Notes under the pieces: generated by a model
What the model saw: only the letters and a program-made list of their open reading frames with translations
The model's database searches: none
What the model was told of the DNA's origin: nothing
DNA from: Ricinus communis
Lineage: Eukaryota; Streptophyta; Magnoliopsida; Malpighiales; Euphorbiaceae
Length of the DNA: 64,000 bases
Direction of reading: 5' to 3'
Assembly: GCF_019578655.1 (NCBI RefSeq)
Contig: NC_063261.1
Location: 6,580,446-6,644,445, forward strand
Made by a program: the position numbers and the translations under genes
Shown: positions 35,749-47,897 of the stretch, one piece after another
Numbering within the stretch: position 1 is the stretch's first letter
How the letters are laid out: each line of letters starts with the position of its first letter

Positions 35749-36445
35749 TGTTAAGAACCTCCAAGGATTAGAACCACGAACCCTAATGATTATGAACCCG
35801 TGAATTACTATCTTAGAAACCCAAGAACAAATTGAGTTTCAAAACCCAAGAACCGCTTAAATCAGGATTGCAAGGTATGGTTGATCAAGATCAGAACCTA
35901 AAGAAAACTAAGTTCTTTAAACCCTAACCCTTAACACGCCACAAGGATAGATCAATTCCTTGATAAGTGGTTTATGCATTCAACAAGAATTCAAGCAAAT
36001 ATGCAAAGAAAACAACTACTATAATTTTATCAAAATTTGAATTCCCAAAACACAACTTAAGGGGCGTTTTTATAGCCACCTAACATAAGAAACCCTAGTA
36101 AAACTATTAACCCTAGCTGCCACATAAGAAAAATAGGCAATAACATTGTTCTGAACTTAAAGAAGAGATTTCAGCCCACATTAGTCTTCATGTATTTGGA
36201 CTTGCAAAACATTAAATAAAGCCCATTCAGATGTGTCTTTACTTGGGCCTATCCTAGCATGACCAATTGGGCTTCCTTGACTAGCCCAATCTTGCATATA
36301 GCCAATTAAGGCTTCTTGTAGCTTCTTGGACCTTGACCTTGTAATTGGGCCTTGTAGCATGCTCAATGGATCCTTAGCTTTATCTTTGGTTTTCTTGTTG
36401 TCCTCTCCATCAAGTCCATCTTTAAGCTTGGCCATGTCCATATCA
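35749..36445 (-). repeat. Array LTR 4
   Basis: 697 bp, same boundaries. It has CAGG in place of CAG near 35862. Confidence 0.9.
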
Positions 36446-37778
36446 TTCCCTCCTTCTTTAGGATGATTTGTCCTCGAATCAAGTTCATCACCTACATCAA
36501 AAGGACTCAAATCAGCTACATTAAATGTACCACTCACATTATACTCACCTTTTAAATCAATCTTGTAGGCATTGTCATTGATCCTCTCAAGGACTTGAAA
36601 TGGACCATCACCCCTCGGACTTAGTTTAGACTTTCTTTGATTTGGGAACCTTTCTTTGCGAAAATGCACCCAAACCCAATCTCCAGGTTGGAATAGCATT
36701 GGAATTCGTCCTTTATTAACCCTCTCGGCCACTTTTGCATTTTGCTTCTCAATTCTCTCTTTAACTTGTTTGTGTAGCTTTTTAACCAAATCTGCCTTAG
36801 AAGAACCTTCAACACTAACAAGCTTGTTAAGAGGCAAAGGAATCAAATCAATAGGAGTTAAAGGATTAAAACCATATACAATTTCAAATGGTGAAGTGTG
36901 TGTAGTGCTATGAACAGCTCTATTATATGCAAATTCAACATATGGCAACAAATCCTCCCAAGATTTTAAATTCCTAGAAATCAAAGCACGAAGCAATTGA
37001 ATCAAAATCCTATTCACAACTTCAGTTTGTCCATCATGCATGGATGGCAAGTAGTAGAATAAAGCAATTTAGTTCCTAACTTACCCCATAGCACACGCCA
37101 AAAGTGACTTAGAAATTTAACATCTCTATCACTAACAATGGTCTTAGGTACTCCATGCAAACGCACAACTTCTCTAAGAAACAAATCAACAATATGGACA
37201 GCATCATCACTTTTATGGCAAAGGATAAAGTGAGCCATTTTACTAAACCTATCCACAACAACAAATATACTATCTCTACCTTTCCTAGTTCTCGGCAAAC
37301 CAAGCAAAAAGTCCATAGACAAATCTGTCCAAGGAACATCAGGAATAGGTAAAGGTGTATATAACCCATGGGGTTGTAGTTTGGACTTAGCTTTCAAACA
37401 CACGTTTCAGGAATTGGTAAATGCGTTGACCACAAATTTTATGCACATCACGTTTCATGCATGGCCAATAAAAATGCTCAATCAGAATATCATAAGTCTT
37501 TTGCACCCCAAAATGACCCATTAAACCGCCCCCATGTGCTTCCCTAACCAATACAGCCCGCAAAGAACAATTAGGAATACAAAGGCGATTTTTCTTGAAA
37601 AGAAATCCCTCAAACACATAAAAATCAGCAGAAACAGCCCCATTAGCACAAGTTGTAAACATGCCGCTGAAATCATTATCACTCACATACAACTCTTTTA
37701 TGAACTCGAAGCCCAGCAATTTAGAATCAAGAGTAGTAAGTAAAGCATACCTTCGAGATAGTGCATCAGCAACCACAT
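36181..37778 (-). pseudogene. Array unit 4: integrase fragment
   Basis: 37050-36181 runs from the GQTEVVN Glu through the tail without a break (289 codons). 37403-37014 holds the two catalytic Asp, and 37794-37387 the zinc finger. The break between the two main frames is at the HPQTDG codons (about 37033-37042), where the bases differ from units 1 and 3. Confidence 0.9.
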
Positions 37779-38475
37779 TGTTAAGAACCTCCAAGGATTA
37801 GAACCACGAACCCTAATGATTATGAACCCGTGAATTACTATCTTAGAAACCCAAGAACAAATTGAGTTTCAAAACCCAAGAACCGCTTAAATCAGGATTG
37901 CAAGGTATGGTTGATCAAGATCGGAACCTAAAGAAAACTAAGTTCTTTAAACCCTAACCCTTAACACGCCACAAGGATAGATCAATTCCTTGATAAGTGG
38001 TTTATGCATTCAACAAGAATTCAAGCAAATATGCAAAGAAAACAACTACTATAATTTTATCAAAATTTGAATTCCCAAAACACAACTTAAGGGGCGTTTT
38101 TATAGCCACCTAACATAAGAAACCCTAGTAAAACTATTAACCCTAGCTCGCCACATAAGAAAAATAGGCAATAACATTGTTCGAACTTAAAGAAGAGATT
38201 TCAGCCCACATTAGTCTTCATGTATTTGGACTTGCAAAACATTAAATAAAGCCCATTCAGATGTGTCTTTACTTGGGCCTATCCTAGCATGACCAATTGG
38301 GCTTCCTTGACTAGCCCAATCTTGCATATAGCCAATTAAGGCTTCTTGTAGCTTCTTGGACCTTGACCTTGTAATTGGGCCTTGTAGCATGCTCAATGGA
38401 TCCTTAGCTTTATCTTTGGTTTTCTTGTTGTCCTCTCCATCAAGTCCATCTTTAAGCTTGGCCATGTCCATATCA
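37779..38475 (-). repeat. Array LTR 5
   Basis: 697 bp, same boundaries; CGG for CAG near 37923 and CTCGCC near 38148. Confidence 0.9.
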
Positions 38476-39807
38476 TTCCCTCCTTCTTTAGGATGATTTG
38501 TCCTCGAATCAAGTTCATCACCTACATCAAAAGGACTCAAATCAGCTACATTAAATGTACCACTCACATTATACTCACCTTTTAAATCAATCTTGTAGGC
38601 ATTGTCATTGATCCTCTCAAGGACTTGAAATGGACCATCACCCCTCGGACTTAGTTTAGACTTTCTTTGATTTGGGAACCTTTCTTTGCGAAAATGCACC
38701 CAAACCCAATCTCCAGGTTGGAATAGCATTGGAATTCGTCCTTTATTAACCCTCTCGGCCACTTTTGCATTTTGCTTCTCAATTCTCTCTTTAACTTGTT
38801 TGTGTAGCTTTTTAACCAAATCTGCCTTAGAAGAACCTTCAACACTAACAAGCTTGTTAAGAGGCAAAGGAATCAAATCAATAGGAGTTAAAGGATTAAA
38901 ACCATATACAATTTCAAATGGTGAAGTGTGTGTAGTGCTATGAACAGCTCTATTATATGCAAATTCAACATATGGCAACAAATCCTCCCAAGATTTTAAA
39001 TTCCTAGAAATCAAAGCACGAAGCAATTGAATCAAAATCCTATTCACAACTTCAGTTTGTCCATCCTACGTGGATGGCAAGTAGTAGAATAAAGCAATTT
39101 AGTTCCTAACTTACCCCATAGCACACGCCAAAAGTGACTTAGAAATTTAACATCTCTATCACTAACAATGGTCTTAGGTACTCCATGCAAACGCACAACT
39201 TCTCTAAGAAACAAATCAACAATATGGACAGCATCATCACTTTTATGGCAAAGGATAAAGTGAGCCATTTTACTAAACCTATCCACAACAACAAATATAC
39301 TATCTCTACCTTTCCTAGTTCTCGGCAAACCAAGCAAAAAGTCCATAGACAAATCTGTCCAAGGAACATCAGGAATAGGTAAAGGTGTATATAACCCATG
39401 GGGTTGTAGTTTGGACTTAGCTTTCAAACACACGTTTCAGGAATTGGTAAATGCGTTGACCACAAATTTTATGCACATCACGTTTCATGCATGGCCAATA
39501 AAATGCTCAATCAGAATATCATAAGTCTTTTGCACCCCAAAATGACCCATTAAACCGCCCCCATGTGCTTCCCTAACCAATACAGCCCGCAAAGAACAAT
39601 TAGGAATACAAAGGCGATTTTTCTTGAAAAGAAATCCCTCAAACACATAAAAATCAGCAGAAACAGCCCCATTAGCACAAGTTGTAAACATGCCGCTGAA
39701 ATCATTATCACTCACATACAACTCTTTTATGAACTCGAAGCCCAGCAATTTAGAATCAAGAGTAGTAAGTAAAGCATACCTTCGAGATAGTGCATCAGCA
39801 ACCACAT
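38211..39807 (-). pseudogene. Array unit 5: integrase fragment
   Basis: Frames 39047-38211 (Glu region to tail, 278 codons), 39433-39044 (two catalytic Asp) and 39823-39485 (zinc finger). The same HPQTDG site is broken (about 39063-39071) with yet another base string. One A is missing in a run near 39501, which ends the zinc-finger frame early. Confidence 0.9.
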
Positions 39808-40503
39808 TGTTAAGAACCTCCAAGGATTAGAACCACGAACCCTAATGATTATGAACCCGTGAATTACTATCTTAGAAACCCAAGAACAAATTGAGTTTCA
39901 AAACCCAAGAACCGCTTAAATCAGATTGCAAGGTATGGTTGATCAAGATCAGAACCTAAAGAAAACTAAGTTCTTTAAACCCTAACCCTTAACACGCCAC
40001 AAGGATAGATCAATTCCTTGATAAGTGGTTTATGCATTCAACAAGAATTCAAGCAAATATGCAAAGAAAACAACTACTATAATTTTATCAAAATTTGAAT
40101 TCCCAAAACACAACTTAAGGGGCGTTTTTATAGCCACCTAACATAAGAAACCCTAGTAAAACTATTAACCCTAGCTGCCACATAAGAAAAATAGGCAATA
40201 ACATTGTTCTGAACTTAAAGAAGAGATTTCAGCCCACATTAGTCTTCATGTATTTGGACTTGCAAAACATTAAATAAAGCCCATTCAGATGTGTCTTTAC
40301 TTGGGCCTATCCTAGCATGACCAATTGGGCTTCCTTGACTAGCCCAATCTTGCATATAGCCAATTAAGGCTTCTTGTAGCTTCTTGGACCTTGACCTTGT
40401 AATTGGGCCTTGTAGCATGCTCAATGGATCCTTAGCTTTATCTTTGGTTTTCTTGTTGTCCTCTCCATCAAGTCCATCTTTAAGCTTGGCCATGTCCATA
40501 TCA
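39808..40503 (-). repeat. Array LTR 6
   Basis: 696 bp, same boundaries; has CTGCC near 40176 and CAG at the sites that vary. Confidence 0.9.
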
Positions 40504-41835
40504 TTCCCTCCTTCTTTAGGATGATTTGTCCTCGAATCAAGTTCATCACCTACATCAAAAGGACTCAAATCAGCTACATTAAATGTACCACTCACATTAT
40601 ACTCACCTTTTAAATCAATCTTGTAGGCATTGTCATTGATCCTCTCAAGGACTTGAAATGGACCATCACCCCTCGGACTTAGTTTAGACTTTCTTTGATT
40701 TGGGAACCTTTCTTTGCGAAATGCACCCAAACCCAATCTCCAGTTGGAATAGCATTGGAATTCGTCCTTTATTAACCCTCTCGGCCACTTTTGCATTTTG
40801 CTTCTCAATTCTCTCTTTAACTTGTTTGTGTAGCTTTTTAACCAAATCTGCCTTAGAAGAACCTTCAACACTAACAAGCTTGTTAAGAGGCAAAGGAATC
40901 AAATCAATAGGAGTTAAAGGATTAAAACCATATACAATTTCAAATGGTGAAGTGTGTGTAGTGCTATGAACAGCTCTATTATATGCAAATTCAACATATG
41001 GCAACAAATCCTCCCAAGATTTTAAATTCCTAGAAATCAAAGCACGAAGCAATTGAATCAAAATCCTATTCACAACTTCAGTTTGTCCATCATGCATGGA
41101 TGGCAAGTAGTAGAATAAAGCAATTTAGTTCCTAACTTACCCCATAGCACACGCCAAAAGTGACTTAGAAATTTAACATCTCTATCACTAACAATGGTCT
41201 TAGGTACTCCATGCAAACGCACAACTTCTCTAAGAAACAAATCAACAATATGGACAGCATCATCACTTTTATGGCAAAGGATAAAGTGAGCCATTTTACT
41301 AAACCTATCCACAACAACAAATATACTATCTCTACCTTTCCTAGTTCTCGGCAAACCAAGCAAAAAGTCCATAGACAAATCTGTCCAAGGAACATCAGGA
41401 ATAGGTAAAGGTGTATATAACCCATGGGGTTGTAGTTTGGACTTAGCTTTCAAACACACGTTTGAGGGAATTGGTAAATGCGTTGACCACAAATTTTATG
41501 CACATCACGTTTCATGCATGGCCAATAAAAATGCTCAATCAGAATATCATAAGTCTTTTGCACCCCAAAATGACCCATTAAACCGCCCCCATGTGCTTCC
41601 CTAACCAATACAGCCCGCAAAGAACAATTAGGAATACAAAGGCGATTTTTCTTGAAAAGAAATCCCTCAAACACATAAAAATCAGCAGAAACAGCCCCAT
41701 TAGCACAAGTTGTAAACATGCCGCTGAAATCATTATCACTCACATACAACTCTTTTATGAACTCGAAGCCCAGCAATTTAGAATCAAGAGTAGTAAGTAA
41801 AGCATACCTTCGAGATAGTGCATCAGCAACCACAT
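40239..41835 (-). pseudogene. Array unit 6: integrase fragment
   Basis: Frames 40877-40239, 41106-40684, 41492-41070 and 41851-41450 carry the same domains as unit 1. Breaks are at 40740 (CCAGTTGG where others have CCAGGTTGG), at the HPQTDG codons, and near 41465. The right end is the CACAT (41831-41835) next to element B. Confidence 0.9.
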
Positions 41836-42531
41836 TGTTAAGAACCTCCAAGGATTAGAACCACGAACCCTAATGATTATGAACCCGTGAATTACTATCT
41901 TAGAAACCCAAGAACAAATTGAGTTTCAAAACCCAAGAACCGCTTAAATCAGATTGCAAGGTATGGTTGATCAAGATCAGAACCTAAAGAAAACTAAGTT
42001 CTTTAAACCCTAACCCTTAACACGCCACAAGGATAGATCAATTCCTTGATAAGTGGTTTATGCATTCAACAAGAATTCAAGCAAATATGCAAAGAAAACA
42101 ACTACTATAATTTTATCAAAATTTGAATTCCCAAAACACAACTTAAGGGGCGTTTTTATAGCCACCTAACATAAGAAACCCTAGTAAAACTATTAACCCT
42201 AGCTCGCCACATAAGAAAAATAGGCAATAACATTGTTCGAACTTAAAGAAGAGATTTCAGCCCACATTAGTCTTCATGTATTTGGACTTGCAAAACATTA
42301 AATAAAGCCCATTCAGATGTGTCTTTACTTGGGCCTATCCTAGCATGACCAATTGGGCTTCCTTGACTAGCCCAATCTTGCATATAGCCAATTAAGGCTT
42401 CTTGTAGCTTCTTGGACCTTGACCTTGTAATTGGGCCTTGTAGCATGCTCAATGGATCCTTAGCTTTATCTTTGGTTTTCTTGTTGTCCTCTCCATCAAG
42501 TCCATCTTTAAGCTTGGCCATGTCCATATCA
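41836..42531 (-). repeat. Array LTR 7 = 3' LTR of element B
   Basis: 696 bp, flanked left by the target duplication CACAT and right by B's polypurine tract. It closes the array. If the array grew by LTR-LTR recombination this LTR is partly a product of exchange with A's 3' LTR. Confidence 0.9.
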
Positions 42532-43374
42532 TTCCCTCCTTCTTTAGGATGATTTGTCCTCGAATCAAGTTCATCACCTACATCAAAAGGACTCAAATCA
42601 GCTACATTAAATGTACCACTCACATTATACTCACCTTTTAAATCAATCTTGTAGGCATTGTCATTGATCCTCTCAAGGACTTGAAATGGACCATCACCCC
42701 TCGGATTTAGTTTAGACTTTTCTTTGATTTGGGAACCTTTCTTTGCGAAAATGCACCCAAACCCAATCTCCAGGTTGGAATAGCATTGGAATTCGTCCTT
42801 TATTAACCCTCTCGGCCACTTTTGCATTTTGCTTCTCAATTCTCTCTTTAACTTGTTTGTGTAGCTTTTTAACCAAATCTGCCTTAGAAGAACCTTCAAC
42901 ACTAACAAGCGTTATTTTATTGATTGCACGGCAGTCCACACACATTCTCCATGTGCCATCCTTCTTTGGAACCAAAATCACTAGAACCGCACAAGGACTT
43001 AAGCTCTCACGCACATACCCCTTTGACATCAGTTCTTCCACTTGCCTTTGAAGCTCCTTTGTCTCCTTTGGATTACTTCTATAGGCTGGTCTATTTGGTA
43101 TGGAAGCCCCGGGTATGAAGTCTATTTGATGTTCTATCCCTCTTTGAGGAGGTAATCCACTTGGCATTTCCTCGGGAAAGACATCAACAAATTCCTGCAA
43201 AAGATTAGCAAACACACTCGGCAAGGAAAGATCAAGTTCAGTAGTGTTCAAATATACATCTTTATAAGTAACAATAAATAACATCTGACTTGAATGAAAT
43301 GCATGCCTAACTTCACTTTTCCTAGCCAAAAAACTACCCTTTGCCTTTGTTTTCTCTTTAGGCTGAATCTCACC
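42532..43374 (-). pseudogene. Element B pol remnant: RT N-terminus joined to integrase C-terminus
   Basis: 43329-42712 starts with the protease-RT link (SEVRHAFHSSQM), then [35 protein letters not shown]. At 42910 it jumps to [19 protein letters not shown], an integrase C-terminal segment. RT palm, RNase H and integrase core (over 2 kb) are missing. The join keeps frame, so an open read continues to near 42712, where one extra base breaks it. The tail is in 42908-42267. No polymerase activity is possible. Confidence 0.9.
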
Positions 43375-45222
43375 CTATGGGTTTTCATGCTCCTTTTTGT
43401 TATTTTCAGCCTCACGCCTCTCTCTTTCCAACTTACATTGGTCATCATACACTTCCTTAGGGGAAAGAGGTGTCAAAGTAACTTTTCTCCCATCCTTCAC
43501 AAATGAGTACCTATTTAGAAAGCCATCATGGAAGGCCCTCGTATCAAATTCCCATGGCCTACCTAACAAGATATGGCCAGCATGCATTGGCACTACATCA
43601 CATAGCGCCTCATCTGAATATCTACCAATTGTGAAAGGTACAACAACTTGCTTATTCATTTTGATCTCACCACAATTATTTAACCATAACAATTTATAAG
43701 GTCTAGGATGTGGAATTAGATTTAAACCCAATTTTTCAACCATTAAAGTGCTAGCAACATTTGTACAACTACCACCATCAATAATAACAAGACAAGTCTT
43801 ACCTTGTACATGGCATCTTGTGTGGAAAATGTTGTCTCTTTGCTGCTCCAAGGTATCATCTTCTTTCATTTGAACACTTAGTGTGCGCCTAGCCACCAAG
43901 AGCTCACCTCCCATAGGACCCTCAATGCAATCATCGCTGCCGTCTTCCAATTGTGGTATCTCATCATCATTATCACTCTCTTCACTTGCTGTTTCAATCT
44001 CCCCATGGTCTCTGGCCACCATTGCCCGCTTGTTTGGACATTGTGAAGCAATATGGCCATGCCCCAAGCATTTGAAACACTTGATGTCTCTATTCTTTTC
44101 TTTGTTAATTTCTGGTTTAGATGTGTCTTTGTTGCCTGAAATGCTTTTCCCTTTGTTGTCATTGGGAATAACCTTATCATCACCTTTCTTACCTCCTTTC
44201 CAAGAATTAGACCAATGTGGCCTCCCACTCGAAGTGCCCTTATATTCAAACCTTGCTGTCCCTCTAGGTTTTAGTTGCTTTTCCACCTTAATTGCAAGGT
44301 GAACTAACTCCTCAAGCTCCACATAATGTTGCAACTCTACCCTATCATCAATCTCCTTATTAAGCCCACCAATGAATCGTGCCACGGTAGCTTCTCTATC
44401 CTCATCCAAATCAGCCCTAGTCATGAGCACTTCCATCTCCTTATAATAATCCTCAACACTCCTTGTACCTTGCCGCAAAGATTGGAGTCTTTGATGTAAC
44501 TCCGTATGGTAATGTTTGGGTACAAAACGCCTTCTCATGATAGTTTTGAGTGCAATCCAACTACCAATAGGCTCTTCCATGTTCCTCCTCCTACTAACCA
44601 CCAAATGATCCCACCAAACTATAGCATAATCACTAAATTGGGTAACCACCAATTTCACCTTTTTCTCCTCTGAAAAGTTATGGCAATCAAAGATAAGGTC
44701 AACTCGCTTTTCCCACTCCAAATATGCCTCCGGATCAGTTTTCCCCAAGAAGGTAGGAATACTAAGTTTGATACTACCCAAGTTCCTATCAACATCATCA
44801 TAGTTCCCATAACCACCAAACTCACCACCAAAGTGTCCTCTACCTCTACTAAGATTTCGGTATCTCCTAGCTCCTCTACCCATGCCTCTACCAACCCCAC
44901 CATAGGCTGCATTATCATACTCCTCAAAACCCTCATCAAAATCATCCTCATTCACCCCAATTGGCTGCCCATGATCACCTTGCACATTCCCCCCTTCATC
45001 AAGCCTATTTCCCAGACCTCGGGCAAGTGCATTAATTTGGTCCATAATGGCTTATTGATTGGTTGCCATTTCCCTTCGTTGGGCTGCCATGTCAAGTTGC
45101 AACCTCTCCATTTGCTCATTCATATTTCTTATGCTTCGTTGCACCCTCTCATTTTCATGCATTTGTGCTGTGGGTATGCCGGTAGTTGGCACATTATTAC
45201 CTCCACTAGAACCACTTGACAT
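43375..45222 (-). pseudogene. Element B Gag-protease (two nonsense codons)
   Basis: From MSSGSSGG (45222) the frame matches A's gag. A TAA at about 45049-45051 replaces a Gln codon of A (57153 start copy); after it 45045-43375 is open for 556 codons. Domains: Gly/Arg-rich segment (GVGRGMGRGARRY), capsid-like part (KTDPEAYLEWEKRVD, HQRLQSLRQGTRSVEDYYKE), zinc knuckle CFKCLGHGHIASQC, protease DGGSCTNVAS and HILLGRPWEFD. A second stop, TAG at 43375-43377, replaces a Lys codon. Otherwise it is the best preserved Gag-protease of the window. Confidence 0.92.
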
Positions 45223-46246
45223 GCTGCAATAAGAGTTAGTATGCAATAAAAAAAATCGAAGGAAATTAAGGACCTCACCAACACTCCCTCACGTGTTTAC
45301 TCTTAATTAATGGGGATGGTCACTCGTGTTTCGCACAATCAAGAATGATCACACAAGGCTGAAAACTCACACCACTCAGCTTGTTTTCAAGGATTCTTAT
45401 GTGAATCAATAACCACACATCAAGTTATTTCACTATGCTTGTAATGCACCAAGAATTATGATCTAAAAAGCTTAGTTGAGGCAAAAACGCAAAAGTCAAG
45501 AAAATTAAACAATTAGTCACGCTTTCAATAAAATTAGGACTGCAAACAAGCGAAAACATCAAACGGATGCAAATGACATATGAAGAAACAATCTAGATGT
45601 AAGAAACAAGAAAGATGCAGTTCAGCTTGAAATAGGAAAAGAAGGAACGGATTTAGGAAGCAAAAATCACAAAGAAGGTTGATCAAGAAAGAAGGTTACC
45701 TCTTTATGCTTTAAATGTGTCAAATCTGCCCAAACTCAAAAGACACACAAAGAGGAGAATAAATGAAGGACAAAAACGAATTTAGAGCTGAATCAATTCA
45801 AATAAGATGGTATGTATAGGGCTCAGGTCATTGGAATTTAATGTCCCTTTGAATCTTCCCAAACAGCCACCAAATCCTTATTTATGTAGGATTGTGAAAA
45901 TCTCCCTAAACCTTTTAACAACCCTAATATCTATGTAATCACCCCAAGAACAATGATTTCAATACCAAATACGTTTTTTTCCACTAACAAAGACAATCAA
46001 ACCAATCAGACCTATTCCTTTTTTTGTTTTTTTTTTTTGCTAATTCGGATCTGATATTTTTCTTTTCTTGTTTCGTTTTTTTTTTTGAATCAGAATCAAA
46101 AACTACAAGAATCAAGAACTAAACAATGTAGATCTCAAGAATACCAAGAATACTTCAAGAACAATATCAAGAACTCAAGGAAAACAAACAATAACTTAAA
46201 GAAAAGGGATAAATAACTGATTTAAGAGCCAAAGCTCGATACCAAA
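45223..46246 (-). other. Element B leader and damaged primer site
   Basis: About 1 kb untranslated leader with T-rich tracts near 46016-46086. The primer site next to the LTR reads GCTCGATACCA on the plus strand (46234-46244), one base short of A's GCTCTGATACCA. The lost base is in a CTG. No other feature. Confidence 0.8.
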
Positions 46247-46957
46247 TGTTAAGAACCTCCAAGGATTAGAACCACGAACCCTAATGATTATGAACCCGTG
46301 AATTACTATCTTAAAAACCCAAGAACAAATTGAGTTTCAAAACCCAAGAACCGCTTAAATCAGATTGCAAGGTATGGTTGATCAAGATCAGAACCTAAAA
46401 AAAACTAAGTTCTTTAAACCCTAACCCTTAACACGCCACAAGGATAGATCAATTCCTTGATAAGTGGTTTATGCATTCAACAAGAATTCAAGAATTCAAG
46501 CAAATATGCAAAGGAAACAACTACTATAACTTTATCAAAATTCGAATTTTTAAAACACAACTTAAGGGGCGTTTTTATAGCCACCTAACATAATAAACCC
46601 TAGTAAAACTATTAACCCTAGCTGCCACATAAGAAAAATAGGCAATAACATTGTTCTGAACTTAAAGAAGAGATTTCAGCCCAAATATTAGCCCACATTA
46701 GTCTTCATGTATTTGGACTTGCAAAACATTAAATAAAGCCCATCCAGATGTGTCTTTACTTGGGCCTATCCTAGCATGACCAATTGGGCTTCCTTGACTA
46801 GCCCAATCTTGCATATAGCCAATTAAGGCTTCTTGTAGCTTCTTGGACCTTGACCTTGTAATTGGGCCTTGTACTCAATAGATCCTTAGCTTTATCTTTG
46901 GTTTTCTTGTTGTCTTCTCCATCGAGTCCATCTTTAAGCTTGGCCATGTCCATATCA
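46247..46957 (-). repeat. 5' LTR of element B
   Basis: 711 bp, TGATATGG (46957) to AACA (46247) on the minus strand. It differs from the array LTRs by a few substitutions, an extra AAGAATTC (near 46490) and an extra short duplication near 46680-46692 (CCCAAATATTAGCCCACATT). So it was not homogenised with the array. Confidence 0.9.
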
Positions 46958-47007
46958 CACATTCTCCTTACCTTTCTTGTATTTGATCACATATGGGAAT
47001 GTCTCAA
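46958..47007 (-). pseudogene. 50-bp island of element A RNase H between B and C
   Basis: Sixteen codons of A's RNase H ([15 protein letters not shown]) are stranded between B's 5' LTR and C's 5' LTR. The left end is target duplication CACAT of B, the right end CTCAA of C. Joined conceptually to 53921 onward on one side and to the array on the other, the reading frame is continuous, which proves both nested insertions. Confidence 0.95.
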
Positions 47008-47897
47008 TGATGCAACCAAAGATGCATCTAAGTCAACTAGCATGGATCCACTAGCCTATGGAGGACCGATGACACGAGCAAGGAGTAAAAGGTTCAAGCA
47101 AGCCTTAAATTCTTACTTGGAGCATGTTTTGAAGATGGCTAATGATGGTGCTTTTAATGAAGATAACAACGCCTTGAAGATAGTGACATTAATTGCTATT
47201 AATGAAGCTTAAACTTCTGGTCATGGAACAAGGTCAAGGTCAAAGATCAGGGATCAAAGTCAACAGGCTTTCCTAGGGTTTCTAGAAGCATTGGGCCGCA
47301 CCCTAAGCATTGGGCCGCACATTAGGGTTTCTAGAAGCATTGGAGGTCTCACCTAACCCTAGGCCGACCACCACTTATGCTTAGAGAAGGAGGCAGCGCA
47401 TTAGAAGTCTTTTAGGGTTTGATTCTTTATTGCTTATCTCTTAGTCCTTTTTAGGGTTAGAATCATTTCAAAACTCTATAAATAGAGCTATGTATTTGTT
47501 TAAAGGACATAAGATCAATATACATTTCTGAATGAAGTTTAATTTGAGTTGTTAACTCTTATTCCTTAAGGTGTTCCTTATTGAATTTCTTGAGATTAAA
47601 TTAACTTGTTTGATTTAGTTTCACATCTACATGTTTGATCAATCAATTAACTTTTTATTAGTTTCTTGAGTTGTTTGAACATTCTTCATCTATTTATAAC
47701 TAAAGGGCTTAGTAGTTCTATTGCTAAGTTTGTTAGTTCCATAATCAATTGCAAACTTTCAAGTTAGATCTTGGGGCGACAAATTCGAACTTATTAGTAA
47801 GGGTGCTTCCTCTTAAATAGGGAGAGCGTTTATCAGTTTGATTTTCTCACCATTACTTATCTTGGTGTTTGAGCGTGTCAAGTTCGAGTTCGTATCA
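47008..47897 (+). repeat. Element C 5' LTR
   Basis: 890 bp, TGATGCAACC to GTATCA. The first ~205 bp are the duplicate of the Pol tail coding region (to the stop at 47212). TATAAATA box at about 47477. A minisatellite of TTCTAGAAGCATTGGGCCGC units lies at 47275-47343, with one unit fewer than in the 3' LTR. Confidence 0.93.

Larger units (their letters stand above)
29655..42531 (-). repeat. Tandem array of six LTR-integrase units plus a seventh LTR
   Basis: LTR starts on the plus strand are at 29655, 31687, 33715, 35749, 37779, 39808 and 41836, so the period is 2028-2034 bp. Each unit is one ~696-bp family-A LTR followed by ~1.33 kb of the 3' end of pol (integrase back to the end of RNase H). 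It always breaks at the same base: CACAT followed by TGTTAAG. CACAT is also the target duplication of element B at 46958-46962. So the array is an expansion of the interval between A's 3' LTR and B's 3' LTR. Units are almost identical apart from small CHG-site differences. Confidence 0.93.
41836..46957 (-). mobile_element. Element B: gag-protease-only Ty3/gypsy of family A, with target duplication
   Basis: 5' LTR 46247-46957, damaged primer site, leader, gag and protease nearly intact, then a deletion from the RT start to the integrase C-terminus, then tail, polypurine tract and 3' LTR 41836-42531. CACAT at 41831-41835 and 46958-46962 is a 5-bp target duplication, and the host sequence is A's RNase H. 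By layout it is a non-autonomous (TR-GAG-like) derivative that would need RT and integrase from a relative, if the deletion came before insertion. Confidence 0.9.

Noticed and set aside
31062..41408. Repeated plus-strand ORFs of 65-89 codons in every array unit
   Set aside because: They lie antisense to integrase codons and recur only because the unit recurs.
29655..42531. Regular repeats as a CRISPR-like array
   Set aside because: Units are 2 kb retroelement pieces in plant DNA, with no short direct repeats and unique spacers.
46862..47212. 116-codon ORF ending in the C-type Pol tail
   Set aside because: Antisense A tail sequence read into C's LTR; only the last ~68 codons are a copy of a real coding region.
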